Below are positions 45,968 to 53,863 of a DNA stretch of 64,000 nucleotides, piece after piece. The notes below the pieces were generated by a model, which did no database searches, was not told the DNA's origin, and saw only the letters and a program-made list of their open reading frames with translations. The position numbers were made by a program, and so were the translations under genes. The stretch is from CAWKCE01 sp032127035 (GTDB lineage Bacteria > Actinomycetota > Actinomycetes > JAHEKZ01), in NCBI GenBank assembly GCA_963848085.1, contig CAWKCE010000003.1, forward strand, positions 186,001 to 250,000. The letters run 5' to 3'. The stretch's first letter is position 1; each line of letters opens with the position of its first letter.

Positions 45968-46657
45968 ATGGGTGAGCGGGTCGAGTTCGCGAGCAACGGC
46001 GCGGCAGCGCAGGGATATCTCGCGCTGCCGGAGTCCGGCACCGGTCCGGGGGTCATCGTGATCCAGGAGTGGTGGGGACTGGTGCCGCACATCGAGGATC
46101 TCGTCGACCGGTTCGCCGCGTCGGGCTACGTCGCGCTCGCGCCCGACCTGTACCACGGTGTCGCGACCCGCGAACCGGACGAGGCGAACAAGCTGATGAT
46201 GGGCCTGGCCATGGACACCGCCGCGCGGGACATCTCCGGAGCCGCGGCCTTCCTCGCCCACCACGACGCGACGACTGGGACCGGGGTGGGGGTCGTGGGA
46301 TTCTGCATGGGCGGGTCCCTGGCGCTCTGGTCGGCCACGCTGTCCGAGGACATCCGGGCGGCGGTCGGGTTCTACCCGGCGCTCCCGTGGGAGCGGATGA
46401 GCCCCCACTGGCCCAGCTACTCCGGCAAGACCGCGATGATCCACTGCTCCGAGGGCGATGGGACGTCAGCAGCGCCGGGCATCCAGCAGGCGAGAGCCGC
46501 GATCGCCGCCGCTGGCGGCAGGGTGGAGGTCTTCGACTACCCCGGCACCGAACACGCCTTCTTCAACGACGAGCGCCCCGAGGTGTACGCCGCTGAGGCC
46601 TCCGCGGTCGCGTGGGAGCGCACGATCGACCTGTTCGGCCGCACGCTCGCAGTGTGA
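45968..46657 (+). CDS. Dienelactone hydrolase-family protein
   Basis: The 229-residue alpha/beta hydrolase has the DLH pattern: GVIVIQEWWGLVPHIEDLVDR with the conserved Glu, YVALAPDLYHG, the cysteine nucleophile in VGFCMGGSLALW (about residue 117), and the catalytic histidine in GTEHAFFNDERPEVY. Classical DLH opens dienelactones in chlorocatechol breakdown. No aromatic pathway genes are nearby, so a general esterase role is more likely. The ATG has GGCACAGGAGGCGTC upstream. The stop overlaps the udgB start (GTGA). Confidence 0.93.
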   Translation: MGERVEFASNGAAAQGYLALPESGTGPGVIVIQEWWGLVPHIEDLVDRFAASGYVALAPDLYHGVATREPDEANKLMMGLAMDTAARDISGAAAFLAHHDATTGTGVGVVGFCMGGSLALWSATLSEDIRAAVGFYPALPWERMSPHWPSYSGKTAMIHCSEGDGTSAAPGIQQARAAIAAAGGRVEVFDYPGTEHAFFNDERPEVYAAEASAVAWERTIDLFGRTLAV

Positions 46658-47388
46658 GCAGCGCCGCCCGCGACGCCGCGCAGGTGGAACGGTTCGCGCG
46701 CGACGTCAGTGACGTGCCCGACCTCGACGCCGCCATTACGAGCTGTCGGGCCTGCCCGCGACTCGTCCAGTGGCGTGAGGCGGTGGCGAAGGACAAGCGC
46801 GCTGCCTACCGCGACGAGGAGTACTGGGGCCGCCCCGTCCCCGGTTTCGGTGACCCGGCGGCGCAGCTGCTCGTGGTGGGACTGGCGCCCGGCGCGCACG
46901 GCGCCAACCGCACCGGCCGGGTGTTCACCGGGGACCGTAGCGGGGACTGGCTGTACGGATCGATGTTCCGCGTCGGCCTGGCAAACCAGCCCTCGGCCAC
47001 CGGCGTCGACGACGGGCTCCGGCTGTCCGGTGCCCGTGTCACGGCGGCGGTGCGATGCGCGCCGCCGGGCAACCAGCCGACGGCCCAGGAGCGAACGACC
47101 TGCGCACCGTGGCTGGACCGCGAGCTCGAGCTCCTGCCGTCGGTGACGGTGCTCGTCGCACTCGGGGGCTTCGCCTGGCAGGCCGCCTGGGCGGCCCTCG
47201 TCCGCGCCGGCCGGCCAGTGCCCCGGCCCCGGCCGGTCTTCGGGCACGGTGTGGAGGTACGCCTGGCCGGGCTCACCGTCCTGGGCTGCTACCACCCGAG
47301 CCAGCAGAACACGTTCACCGGGAAGCTGACCGAGCAGATGCTCGACGACGTGCTAGCCCGCGCCGCCGCGCTGGCGGCCGGAGCCTGA
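46654..47388 (+). CDS. udgB: Type-5 uracil-DNA glycosylase UdgB
   Basis: UdgB removes uracil, hypoxanthine and related deaminated bases from DNA, useful in a GC-rich genome. The 244-residue protein has the iron-sulfur cysteines CRACPRL (residues 31-34) and AVRCAPPGNQPTAQERTTC, motif 1 as GLAPGAHGANRTGRVFTGD (family 5, which lacks the polar Asp/Asn of family 1), SGDWLYGSMFRVG, and motif 2 GCYHPSQQNTFTGKLT. The GTG at 46654 overlaps the DLH-like stop. It resembles M. tuberculosis Rv1259 in layout. Confidence 0.94.
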   Translation: MSSAARDAAQVERFARDVSDVPDLDAAITSCRACPRLVQWREAVAKDKRAAYRDEEYWGRPVPGFGDPAAQLLVVGLAPGAHGANRTGRVFTGDRSGDWLYGSMFRVGLANQPSATGVDDGLRLSGARVTAAVRCAPPGNQPTAQERTTCAPWLDRELELLPSVTVLVALGGFAWQAAWAALVRAGRPVPRPRPVFGHGVEVRLAGLTVLGCYHPSQQNTFTGKLTEQMLDDVLARAAALAAGA

Positions 47389-47404
47389 CCGCTGGCCGCC
47401 CACC

Positions 47405-47410
47405 TACCCT
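47405..47410 (+). promoter_or_regulatory. -10 element TACCCT of ndh
   Basis: TACCCT is 6 nt before the ndh ATG at 47417. Confidence 0.45.
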
Positions 47411-47416
47411 GGGCGC

Positions 47417-48778
47417 ATGACCCAACCCCCGTTGACGAGCCCGCCGCGCATCTTGGTCGTCGGCGGCGGGTACGTGGGCATGTACACCGCTCACCGGCTG
47501 CTGAAGAAGCTTCGCAAGGGCGAGGCGGACGTGACCGTCGTCGACCCCCGCTCCTACATGACCTACCAGCCGTTCCTCCCCGAGGCCGCGGCCGGCGCTG
47601 TGTCGCCGCGCCACGTCGTCGTCCCGCTGCGCCGGGTGCTGCGTGGCGCCGAGATCCTCACCGGCCGCGTCACCGCCGTCGACCACGCCGGACGCACCGC
47701 GACCATCCAGCCGCTGGAGGGCGATGCGTACCCACTGCCCTACGACGTGCTGGTGTCCGCGGTCGGCTCGGTGTCGCGGACGCTGCCGATCCCCGGGCTC
47801 GCCCAGTGGGCGACCGGCTTCAAGACGGTGGAGGAGGCCATCCAGCTGCGCAACCGCATCCTGGAGTGCCTCGACATCGCCGAGTCCACCCGCGACCCGC
47901 TCATCCGTCGACGCAACCTCACCGTCGTCGTGGTCGGGGGCGGGTATGCCGGCGTCGAGGCGCTGGCTGAGCTCGAGGACATGGCGCGGTACGCCGTCCG
48001 CTACTACCGCACGATCACGCCGGACGACCTGCACTTCGTGCTGGTCGAGGGCGCCGACCGCATCCTGCCCGAGGTCGGACCGCAGATGGGGGTCTGGACA
48101 CTCGAGCAGCTGCGCAAGCGCGGTATCGACGTCCGGCTGTCCACCCGCCTCGAGTCCAGCGTCGGCGGTCACGTCGTGCTCTCCGACGGAACCGAGCTCG
48201 ACACCGAGACGCTGGTGTGGACCGCAGGCGTTCGCGCCAACCCGGTGCTCGAGTCCACGGACCTGCCGCTGGACGAGAAGGGCCGCGTCAAGACGCTGGC
48301 CACGTTGCAGGTCGAGGGCGTTCCGGACGCGTGGGCGGCCGGCGACGCGGCGGCGGTGCCCGACCTCACGCAGGCGTCAGGCACGACGTGCGCCCCCAAC
48401 GCCCAGCACGCCGTCCGCCAGTCCAAGGTGCTCGCCGACAACCTCATCGCCTCGCTGCGGGGCAGGCCGGTGCACGACTACGCCCACAAGCACGCGGGGT
48501 CGGTTGCCGGGCTCGGGCTGTACCAAGGTGTGGCCAACGTCTACGGCATCAAGATCAAGGGCTGGCCGGCCTGGTTCATGCACCGCACCTACCACGTCAG
48601 TCGGGTTCCCACGTTCAACCGCAAGGCGCGGGTGGTGGCCGACTGGACGCTGGCGCTGTTCTTCCAGCGGGAGATCGTGTCCTTGTGGTCCATGCACGAG
48701 CCCTTCCAGGAGTTCGAGCGCGCGGCTCGACCGCCCGCCCAGTCGCCGGCCGAGCCAGAGGGCCCCGTGCCATCCTGA
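47417..48778 (+). CDS. ndh: Type II NADH dehydrogenase
   Basis: NDH-2 is a membrane-associated, non-proton-pumping flavoenzyme that passes electrons from NADH to menaquinone. The 453-residue protein has the FAD motif ILVVGGGYVGMYTAHRL (about residues 12-28), TVVDPRSYMTYQPFLPEAAAG, the NADH motif VVVVGGGYAGVEALAELED (about 172), and the second FAD motif AWAAGDAAAVPDL (about 312). An amphipathic C-terminal membrane anchor (about 375-425, MHRTYHVSRVPTFNRKARV) follows. It is leaderless. A tRNA begins 3 nt after its stop, so the tRNA is probably processed from the ndh transcript. Confidence 0.94.
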   Translation: MTQPPLTSPPRILVVGGGYVGMYTAHRLLKKLRKGEADVTVVDPRSYMTYQPFLPEAAAGAVSPRHVVVPLRRVLRGAEILTGRVTAVDHAGRTATIQPLEGDAYPLPYDVLVSAVGSVSRTLPIPGLAQWATGFKTVEEAIQLRNRILECLDIAESTRDPLIRRRNLTVVVVGGGYAGVEALAELEDMARYAVRYYRTITPDDLHFVLVEGADRILPEVGPQMGVWTLEQLRKRGIDVRLSTRLESSVGGHVVLSDGTELDTETLVWTAGVRANPVLESTDLPLDEKGRVKTLATLQVEGVPDAWAAGDAAAVPDLTQASGTTCAPNAQHAVRQSKVLADNLIASLRGRPVHDYAHKHAGSVAGLGLYQGVANVYGIKIKGWPAWFMHRTYHVSRVPTFNRKARVVADWTLALFFQREIVSLWSMHEPFQEFERAARPPAQSPAEPEGPVPS

Positions 48779-48781
48779 GGT

Positions 48782-48854
48782 GCCCCCGTACCCCAACGGC
48801 AGAGGGAGTCCCCTTAAAAGGGATCCAGTGTGGGTTCGAGTCCCACCGGGGGCA
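48782..48854 (+). tRNA. Class-I-shaped tRNA with UAA anticodon (annotates as Leu)
   Basis: A 73-nt tRNA folds with acceptor arms GCCCCCG and CGGGGGC, a 3-bp D stem, anticodon stem GTCCC/GGGAT around loop CTTAAAA (anticodon TAA, reads UUA), a 5-nt variable loop CCAGT, T arm GTGGG-TTCGAGT-CCCAC and discriminator A. Real bacterial leucine tRNAs are class II with a long variable arm, and this one has none. CCA is only partly encoded (ACC). It starts 3 nt after the ndh stop. Its amino acid is therefore uncertain. Confidence 0.85.
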
Positions 48855-48888
48855 CCGTAGGCCGAATCCGAGTTCGTGAGTGGTGGGT

Positions 48889-48894
48889 TATCCT
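48889..48894 (+). promoter_or_regulatory. -10 element TATCCT of the BaxI gene
   Basis: TATCCT lies 52 nt before the ATG at 48947, so this gene has a leader with an AGGAGAGG ribosome site. Confidence 0.4.
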
Positions 48895-48946
48895 GGGGAC
48901 GGACCCCACGCCCCGGTTCGGGGCGCCGCCCAGCAGGAGAGGCCTG

Positions 48947-49807
48947 ATGCAGACCAACAACCCGGTGCTCACCCGGATGGAGAAGGAAGCCGCCCGTAAC
49001 GGCGGCTATGCCGGCTTCGGCAGCACCGCCCAGTCCCCGGCCCCGTCGCCCGAGCAGCTCCAGGACATGTACAACGTCCCGGCCGCCGAGGCGCCCCCCG
49101 TCCCGCCCACCGCGGTCGGCACCGGCCCGGTCATGACCATCGCGGACGTCATCGCCAAGTCCGGCCTGATGTTCGCCATCGTCGTGGTCGCCGCGTTCGG
49201 GTCCTGGCAGCTGGAGGTCCCGACCGGCGTGGTCCTGATCGCCATGCTCGGCGGTTTCGGACTCGGGATGTGGGGCGCCGTCTCGGCGACGATCCGCCCC
49301 GCCGTCTACCTGGGCTACGCGCTGCTCATGGGGATCGCGCTCGGCGGGATCAGCCTCTGGTACTACAACTACGCCAACGCCGACCCCACCGGTCCGCAGA
49401 GCAACATCGTCGTCCAGGCCGTCCTCGGTACGTTCGCCGCGTTCGCTGCGATGCTGTTCCTGTACGCGACGCGGATCATCAAGGTGGGCAACACCTTCCG
49501 CAAGGTGATGATGATCGGCATGGTGGGCTACCTCTTCGTCGCCCTGGCCAGTCTGGTGTCGTCGTTCTTCGGTGTCGGTGAGGGCTTCGGCTTCTACGGC
49601 ACCGGCGGCCTCGGCCTCCTGCTGTGCCTCGCGGGCGTGGGCCTGGCGTCCTTCTCCCTGGCGCTGGACTTCGACGCGATCGAGCGCGCCATGGCTGCCG
49701 GCGCCCCAGAGCAGGAGTCGTGGCGGGCCGCGTTCGGCATCATGGTGACGCTGGTCTGGCTGTACCTCGAGCTCCTGAGGCTCATGGCGATCCTCAACCG
49801 CAGCTGA
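48947..49807 (+). CDS. Bax inhibitor-1/YccA-family membrane protein
   Basis: The 286-residue protein has a polar N-terminus of about 60 residues (QTNNPVLTRMEKEAARNGGY, a signature of the actinobacterial subgroup, split as QTNNPVLTRM and GGYAGF), then seven membrane helices. The last part carries FGFYGTGGLGLLLCLAGVGLA and the conserved LDFDAIERAMAAGAPEQESWRAAFG, whose Asp pair forms the pH sensor and pore latch of the BsYetJ calcium channel. Relatives leak Ca2+ or modulate membrane proteases. Physiological function in actinobacteria is unknown. The ATG is preferred because AGGAGAGG lies upstream. A strong terminator follows. Confidence 0.92.
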   Translation: MQTNNPVLTRMEKEAARNGGYAGFGSTAQSPAPSPEQLQDMYNVPAAEAPPVPPTAVGTGPVMTIADVIAKSGLMFAIVVVAAFGSWQLEVPTGVVLIAMLGGFGLGMWGAVSATIRPAVYLGYALLMGIALGGISLWYYNYANADPTGPQSNIVVQAVLGTFAAFAAMLFLYATRIIKVGNTFRKVMMIGMVGYLFVALASLVSSFFGVGEGFGFYGTGGLGLLLCLAGVGLASFSLALDFDAIERAMAAGAPEQESWRAAFGIMVTLVWLYLELLRLMAILNRS

Positions 49808-49821
49808 CCCCGCTTCGGCAG

Positions 49822-49862
49822 ACGAAGGCCGCCGTCCCGTTCCCACGGGCGGCGGCCTTCGT
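49822..49862. terminator. Bidirectional hairpin after the BaxI gene
   Basis: ACGAAGGCCGCCG (49822-49834) and CGGCGGCCTTCGT (49850-49862) form a perfect 13-bp stem with a nested CCCG/CGGG inside the loop. It lies between converging genes ending at 49807 and 49889. Confidence 0.85.
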
Positions 49863-49888
49863 GCTTGGGGGCGCGGCGGCTCGCGCGG

Positions 49889-50122
49889 CTACAGGGTTCG
49901 CCGGGCGGCCCGCACCTTGTCGTACTCGTGCACGACCGCGGTGGCATAGCTGTGGGGCAGGTCGTACTCGTCCTGCAGCCAGTGGACGCGTTCCTCGAAC
50001 CGGGTGAGCGCCGGCCCGTCCTGCACCACCTTGAACCAGTCGGTGAGCTCGCGCCCGGTCGCCTGCGGCAGTCGCGCCACCAGGTTCGTGTGGGTCTCCT
50101 CGGAGTGGTGCAGCGACGACAT
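49889..50122 (-). CDS. DUF4287 small protein
   Basis: The 77-residue protein has the DUF4287 pattern: HTNLVARLPQATGRELTDWFKVV, then LTRFEERVHWLQDEYDLPHSYATAVVHEYDK. It is helical and soluble, with two histidines and two tryptophans conserved. Function is unknown; relatives occur alone or fused to DUF5655. GGAGGCGCCCG stands just before the ATG. The next gene upstream is divergent, with a 143-bp gap that contains one -10-like element (TAGGGT) for the plus strand. Confidence 0.88.
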   Translation of the reverse strand: MSSLHHSEETHTNLVARLPQATGRELTDWFKVVQDGPALTRFEERVHWLQDEYDLPHSYATAVVHEYDKVRAARRTL

Positions 50123-50253
50123 CGGGCGCCTCCATGGCTTGCGGACGGTCTAGGTCCACGGTGCCCCACCTGTGCACCGCGCACAAGCCCCTTGCAGATA
50201 CCCGTCGGGTCACTTCGGTGACCGCGTCCGGTCACCGGGACGGTCGGCGCGGC

Positions 50254-50259
50254 TAGGGT
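50254..50259 (+). promoter_or_regulatory. -10 element TAGGGT of the 117-residue gene
   Basis: TAGGGT is 6 nt before the GTG at 50266. Confidence 0.45.
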
Positions 50260-50265
50260 CCCCCC

Positions 50266-50619
50266 GTGGTCCCCACCCCCCCAGCTGACGAGCTCTCCGA
50301 CGAGGTCACGCGGCTCGCCGACCACCTGCGCCGGCTCCCGGAGTCCCGGCTGCGACGGCGACATGACGAGCTGGCCGGGGAGACGGCCGCGGACGCCGCC
50401 CGCGCGCTCGCCCAGTGGCTCGCCGACGCCGAGGGCGCACTGGGGCCGGCTGACGGCCGGCCAGCGAGACTGCCGCAGCTGTCGGACCTGGCAGTGGGGG
50501 ACATGGTCGCAGTCACCGGGCAGGACCTGGTGGATGCGGTCCGTCGCCGCGCGGGCGTCGACGTCAGCCTGGTGTCGGACGCGGTCAGCCGGCTGCGTCG
50601 GCTGCGTCGGGTGTCGTAG
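50266..50619 (+). CDS. Conserved hypothetical protein (117 residues)
   Basis: The protein is not recognised. It is helical and charged (RLADHLRRLPESRLRRRHDELA, in two segments, then AADAARALAQWLADAEG), followed by LPQLSDLAVGDMVAVTGQDLVDAVRR and a basic C-tail. There are no cysteines and no membrane segment. The hexamer before the start and the high third-position GC support it as real. Its last 35 bp overlap the end of the SGNH hydrolase gene on the other strand. Confidence 0.7.
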   Translation: MVPTPPADELSDEVTRLADHLRRLPESRLRRRHDELAGETAADAARALAQWLADAEGALGPADGRPARLPQLSDLAVGDMVAVTGQDLVDAVRRRAGVDVSLVSDAVSRLRRLRRVS

Positions 50620-51571
50620 CCGACGGTGCTCGGCGCAGCCGCGCCCAGCGGCCCGCCCGCCCGCGGTCCTGGCCGGAGACGGTGGCGCCGGACACCTCCG
50701 CCCCGGGCAGGTCCGCCGCCGCGGCAGCCACCTGCGCCACCTCCCACACGCGGCTGTCGGCCTGCGGTCCCCCCTCGGGTTCCGGCCGGAGGCCGAGGAC
50801 GTCGAGCACGCTGGGGAGCATGCCGAGGGCTACCGCGCGGTAGCCCGTGGCCGACGGGTGGAAGCGGTCCGGTCCGAAGAAGTCGTCCGGGCGTTGTGCG
50901 AACTCCTCGCCCAGCAGGTCCGCCAGCGCCACCGTCCGGCCGCCGGCCTCGACGACGCCGACCGACTGTGCCGCGGCAAGAGACCGGCTCCAGCTGCGTG
51001 CCACGAGGCGCAGCGGGTGCGGGATCGGGCGCACCGTCCCGAGGTCGGGGCACGTCCCCACGACCACCGGCACGCCGGCCCCCTGCAGCTCGCGCACCGC
51101 GTCGGCCAGCACCCGGACCGAGGTGGCCGGGAGTACCCGGTGGGTGACGTCGTTGGCTCCGACCACGATCGCGACGACATCCGCCCCGAAGGCCAGGGCA
51201 CGCTCCACCTGGGGCGGGAGGTCGGCGCTGCGAGCGCCGACCACCGCGAACGACGCGAAGTCGACGGGACGGCCCGAGGCGTCCGCCAGGCCCTGGGCCA
51301 GGACCGCGCCGGTGGTCTCGGCCGGGGTGCCCACGCCCAGGCCGGCCGCGCCGGAGTCGCCGAGCATCGCCAGCCGCACCGGCGGCCCCGACCCGTCGCC
51401 GTAGCGACCGTCGGCGTCCCAGGGATCCTCGGTGGGCAGCCCGATCGTGCGCCGCGCCAGCTGGGCCTGCCCGACCATGAGGCCGAACACCGCGCCGCCG
51501 GCACCGACCAGCCCCCCACCGCCGTACGCAGCCGCCTTGGCGATGCTGCGGGCGCGGCTGGCGCGGCTCAC
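50585..51571 (-). CDS. SGNH/GDSL-family hydrolase with N-terminal membrane anchor
   Basis: The 328-residue protein has an N-terminal hydrophobic helix (about residues 14-34), then the SGNH blocks: LAMLGDSGAAGLGVG with the Ser nucleophile (about residue 72), a block II glycine in SFAVVGARSADL, block III VVGANDVTH, and the catalytic Asp/His pair in FFGPDRFHPSATGY (about residue 235). The sequence ends in a low-complexity tail. It is likely an acyl-ester hydrolase on the membrane or cell surface. It overlaps the preceding metallo-hydrolase gene by 4 nt and forms an operon with it. Confidence 0.9.
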   Translation of the reverse strand: MSRASRARSIAKAAAYGGGGLVGAGGAVFGLMVGQAQLARRTIGLPTEDPWDADGRYGDGSGPPVRLAMLGDSGAAGLGVGTPAETTGAVLAQGLADASGRPVDFASFAVVGARSADLPPQVERALAFGADVVAIVVGANDVTHRVLPATSVRVLADAVRELQGAGVPVVVGTCPDLGTVRPIPHPLRLVARSWSRSLAAAQSVGVVEAGGRTVALADLLGEEFAQRPDDFFGPDRFHPSATGYRAVALGMLPSVLDVLGLRPEPEGGPQADSRVWEVAQVAAAAADLPGAEVSGATVSGQDRGRAGRWARLRRAPSATTPDAADAAG

Positions 51572-52296
51572 CGGCGGGCCGCCCGCGCCAGGAAGCGACG
51601 CACGGCGTCGCGGGCACCGTCGCGGATCTCCGGCCCATGGGTGAATGCGGCGACCTCGTACTCCAGCTCACCCAGGGTGTCCGCGGTCTGCTGCGACAGC
51701 CGGGCGTCGGTGCAGAACGCCAGCACCGGCCACGTGAGGCGGCTCCGCATGTTCCAGATGGAGTCGCCGGTGACCAGAACTCCGGTACCCCGGTGCAGGA
51801 ACGACACGTGCCCCGGCGTGTGCCCGGGGGTGTGGATCACGTCTAGCCCGCCGGCCACGTCGAGCGTCTCGCCCGTGGCTAGCTCGGCCGACACGTCGAC
51901 CGGAGGAAAGCTCCGGCCGCCCGGCAGCCGGGCGAAGACTCCCCGGACTCCGGGCAGGGAGGTGTCACGGGGCGGGGACGTGCCTGCCCGCAGGTACTCA
52001 GCGTCGTCGGCATGTGCGGAGACGCCGTCCAGTCCGGTCGTCGCGACGATCTGCGCGGCGCCGCCGGCGTGGTCGGAGTGGGCGTGGGTGAGCAGGAGTC
52101 GCCGCACGTCGGCCGGGTGCTTGCCCATGGCGGCGAGCCCGGCGAGCAGTCGACCGACGCCGAACCGGTAGCCGGCGTCGACCAACGTGACCGAGCCGTC
52201 GTCCTCGACGAACGCGAACGAGTTGACCAGGTCAGCCGGCGAGGTGGGGATGCGCCACACCTGTGGTGCGAGCTCGACCGCGGCGGTGGATGCCAT
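51568..52296 (-). CDS. Metallo-beta-lactamase-fold hydrolase
   Basis: The 242-residue protein begins LAPQVWRIPTSPADLVNSF and carries the HxHxDH motif LLTHAHSDHAGGA (about residue 72), IHTPGHTPGHVSFL, VTGDSIWN and the terminal FTHGPEI histidine, so both zinc sites are intact. It belongs to the broad glyoxalase II/lactonase-like group. No biochemical assignment is possible. The start codon faces that of cbs, 49 bp away, each with its own -10 hexamer. Confidence 0.88.
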   Translation of the reverse strand: MASTAAVELAPQVWRIPTSPADLVNSFAFVEDDGSVTLVDAGYRFGVGRLLAGLAAMGKHPADVRRLLLTHAHSDHAGGAAQIVATTGLDGVSAHADDAEYLRAGTSPPRDTSLPGVRGVFARLPGGRSFPPVDVSAELATGETLDVAGGLDVIHTPGHTPGHVSFLHRGTGVLVTGDSIWNMRSRLTWPVLAFCTDARLSQQTADTLGELEYEVAAFTHGPEIRDGARDAVRRFLARAARR

Positions 52297-52302
52297 GTCA
52301 CG

Positions 52303-52308
52303 ACCGTA
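52303..52308 (-). promoter_or_regulatory. -10 element TACGGT of the metallo-hydrolase operon
   Basis: TACGGT on the minus strand is 6 nt from the ATG at 52296. Confidence 0.45.
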
Positions 52309-52333
52309 GCCCGGTCACGCAGCGGCTTCCGCG

Positions 52334-52339
52334 TAGTCT
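52334..52339 (+). promoter_or_regulatory. -10 element TAGTCT of cbs
   Basis: TAGTCT is 6 nt before the cbs GTG at 52346. Confidence 0.45.
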
Positions 52340-52345
52340 CGGCGG

Positions 52346-53713
52346 GTGCGCGTCCACGAATCCCTCATCGAGCTGATCGGCGACACCCCTCTTGTCCGGC
52401 TGAAGCGCGTCGCAGAGGGGCTGCCGGCCCCGGTGTACGCCAAGGTCGAGTACCTCAACCCCGGCGGCTCGGTGAAGGACCGGATCGCCCTGCGGATGGT
52501 GGACGCGGCCGAGCGGGACGGGCTGTTGCAGCCGGGCGGCACGATTGTCGAGCCCACCTCGGGGAACACCGGCGTGGGGCTGGCGCTGGTGGCGCAGCAG
52601 CGGGGGTACCACTGCGTGTTCGTCGTCCCGGACAAGGTGTCGACCGACAAGATCGACGTGCTGCGCGCGTACGGCGCCCGGGTCGAGGTGTGCCCCACGG
52701 CGGTGGCGCCGGAGCACCCGGACTCGTACTACAACGTGAGTGACCGGCTGGCCCGCGAGATTCCGGGCGCCTGGAAGCCGGACCAGTACTCCAACCCGGA
52801 GAACCCGGCCTCGCACTACCACTCGACGGGTCCCGAGCTCTGGGAGCAGACGGATGGGCGGATCACCCACTTCGTCGCCGGGGTGGGGACCGGCGGGACG
52901 ATCACCGGAACCGGGCGGTACCTGAAGGAGGTCTCGGACGGGCGCGTCCAGATCGTGGGCGCCGACCCCGAGGGGTCGGTGTACTCCGGAGGCACCGGGC
53001 GGCCGTACCTCGTCGAGGGCGTGGGCGAGGACTTCTGGCCGGCGGCGTACGACCCGTCCGTCGTGGACGAGGTCATCGCGGTGTCCGACGCCGACTCGTT
53101 CACCATGACGCGGCGGCTGGCCCGGGAGGACGGGCTGCTCGTCGGCGGATCGTGCGGGATGGCCGCCGTGGCGGCGCTGCGGGTCGCCGAGCGGGCCGGA
53201 CCGGATGACCTGGTCGTCGTGCTGCTGCCCGACTCCGGGCGCGGGTACCTGTCGAAGGTGTTCAACGACGAGTGGATGGCGCACTACGGGTTCCTGCCGG
53301 AGGGGGGTGCCGGGCGGACGGTGGGGGACGTCCTGCACGCCAAGGACGGCCGCATCCCGACGTTGGTGCACACCCACCCGAACGAGACGATCGCCGAGGC
53401 GGTGCAGATCCTGCGCGAGTACGGGATCTCGCAGGCGCCCGTGGTGCGTGCGGAGCCGCCGGTGATGGCGGCCGAGGTCGCCGGGTCCGTGGTGGAGCGA
53501 GACCTGCTGGACGCGCTGTTCTCCGGAACCGCGCACCTGGCCGACCGGGTGGAGGACCACATGTCGCCGCCGATCCCCGGGATCGGGGCGGGCGAGCCGG
53601 TGGCGGCCGCGGTGGCGGCGCTCGAGAAGGTGGACGCGCTCATGGTGCTGGAGGACGGCAAGCCGACCGGCGTGCTCACCCGCCAGGACCTGCTCGGCTT
53701 CCTCGCCAGCTAG
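52346..53713 (+). CDS. cbs: Cystathionine beta-synthase
   Basis: CBS condenses homocysteine with serine (or O-acetylserine) to cystathionine, the first step of reverse transsulfuration. The 455-residue protein has LIGDTPLVRLKRV, the PLP lysine in NPGGSVKDRIALRM (Lys44), VEPTSGNTGVGLALVAQQRGY, and GVGTGGTITGTGRYLKE. The SCGMAAVAALRVA phosphate loop is also present. Two CBS domains follow (about residues 335-455), which in relatives bind adenosyl ligands such as SAM. There is no N-terminal haem domain, as expected for bacteria. With msrA and metB in the next 2 kb it forms a sulfur-amino-acid cluster. Confidence 0.95.
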   Translation: MRVHESLIELIGDTPLVRLKRVAEGLPAPVYAKVEYLNPGGSVKDRIALRMVDAAERDGLLQPGGTIVEPTSGNTGVGLALVAQQRGYHCVFVVPDKVSTDKIDVLRAYGARVEVCPTAVAPEHPDSYYNVSDRLAREIPGAWKPDQYSNPENPASHYHSTGPELWEQTDGRITHFVAGVGTGGTITGTGRYLKEVSDGRVQIVGADPEGSVYSGGTGRPYLVEGVGEDFWPAAYDPSVVDEVIAVSDADSFTMTRRLAREDGLLVGGSCGMAAVAALRVAERAGPDDLVVVLLPDSGRGYLSKVFNDEWMAHYGFLPEGGAGRTVGDVLHAKDGRIPTLVHTHPNETIAEAVQILREYGISQAPVVRAEPPVMAAEVAGSVVERDLLDALFSGTAHLADRVEDHMSPPIPGIGAGEPVAAAVAALEKVDALMVLEDGKPTGVLTRQDLLGFLAS

Positions 53714-53759
53714 GCGACCGCGCCGGTCCGGTGCCCACTCTCGTTTCGGGGGTGAACAA

Positions 53760-53799
53760 GTGTGCGGAATTCCGGCCTTCGGCCTGGAATTCCGCACAC
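53760..53799. terminator. Long hairpin between cbs and msrA
   Basis: GTGTGCGGAATTCC-GGCC and GGCC-T-GGAATTCCGCACAC pair over 18 bp with one bulged base and a TTC loop. The two genes converge here. A partial third copy, GGAATTCTGCACA, is at 53838-53850. Confidence 0.85.
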
Positions 53800-53863
53800 T
53801 CCTGGGGGCCTGCGTGCACGATTCGTGGCGGCGGCCCGGAATTCTGCACATTCGTGCAACTGG

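Noticed and set aside
48377..49846. Minus-strand ORF containing GGTRTHTGSLLRGLPLP
   Set aside because: This is the antisense translation of the UAA-anticodon tRNA, extended through antisense of the ndh and BaxI genes.
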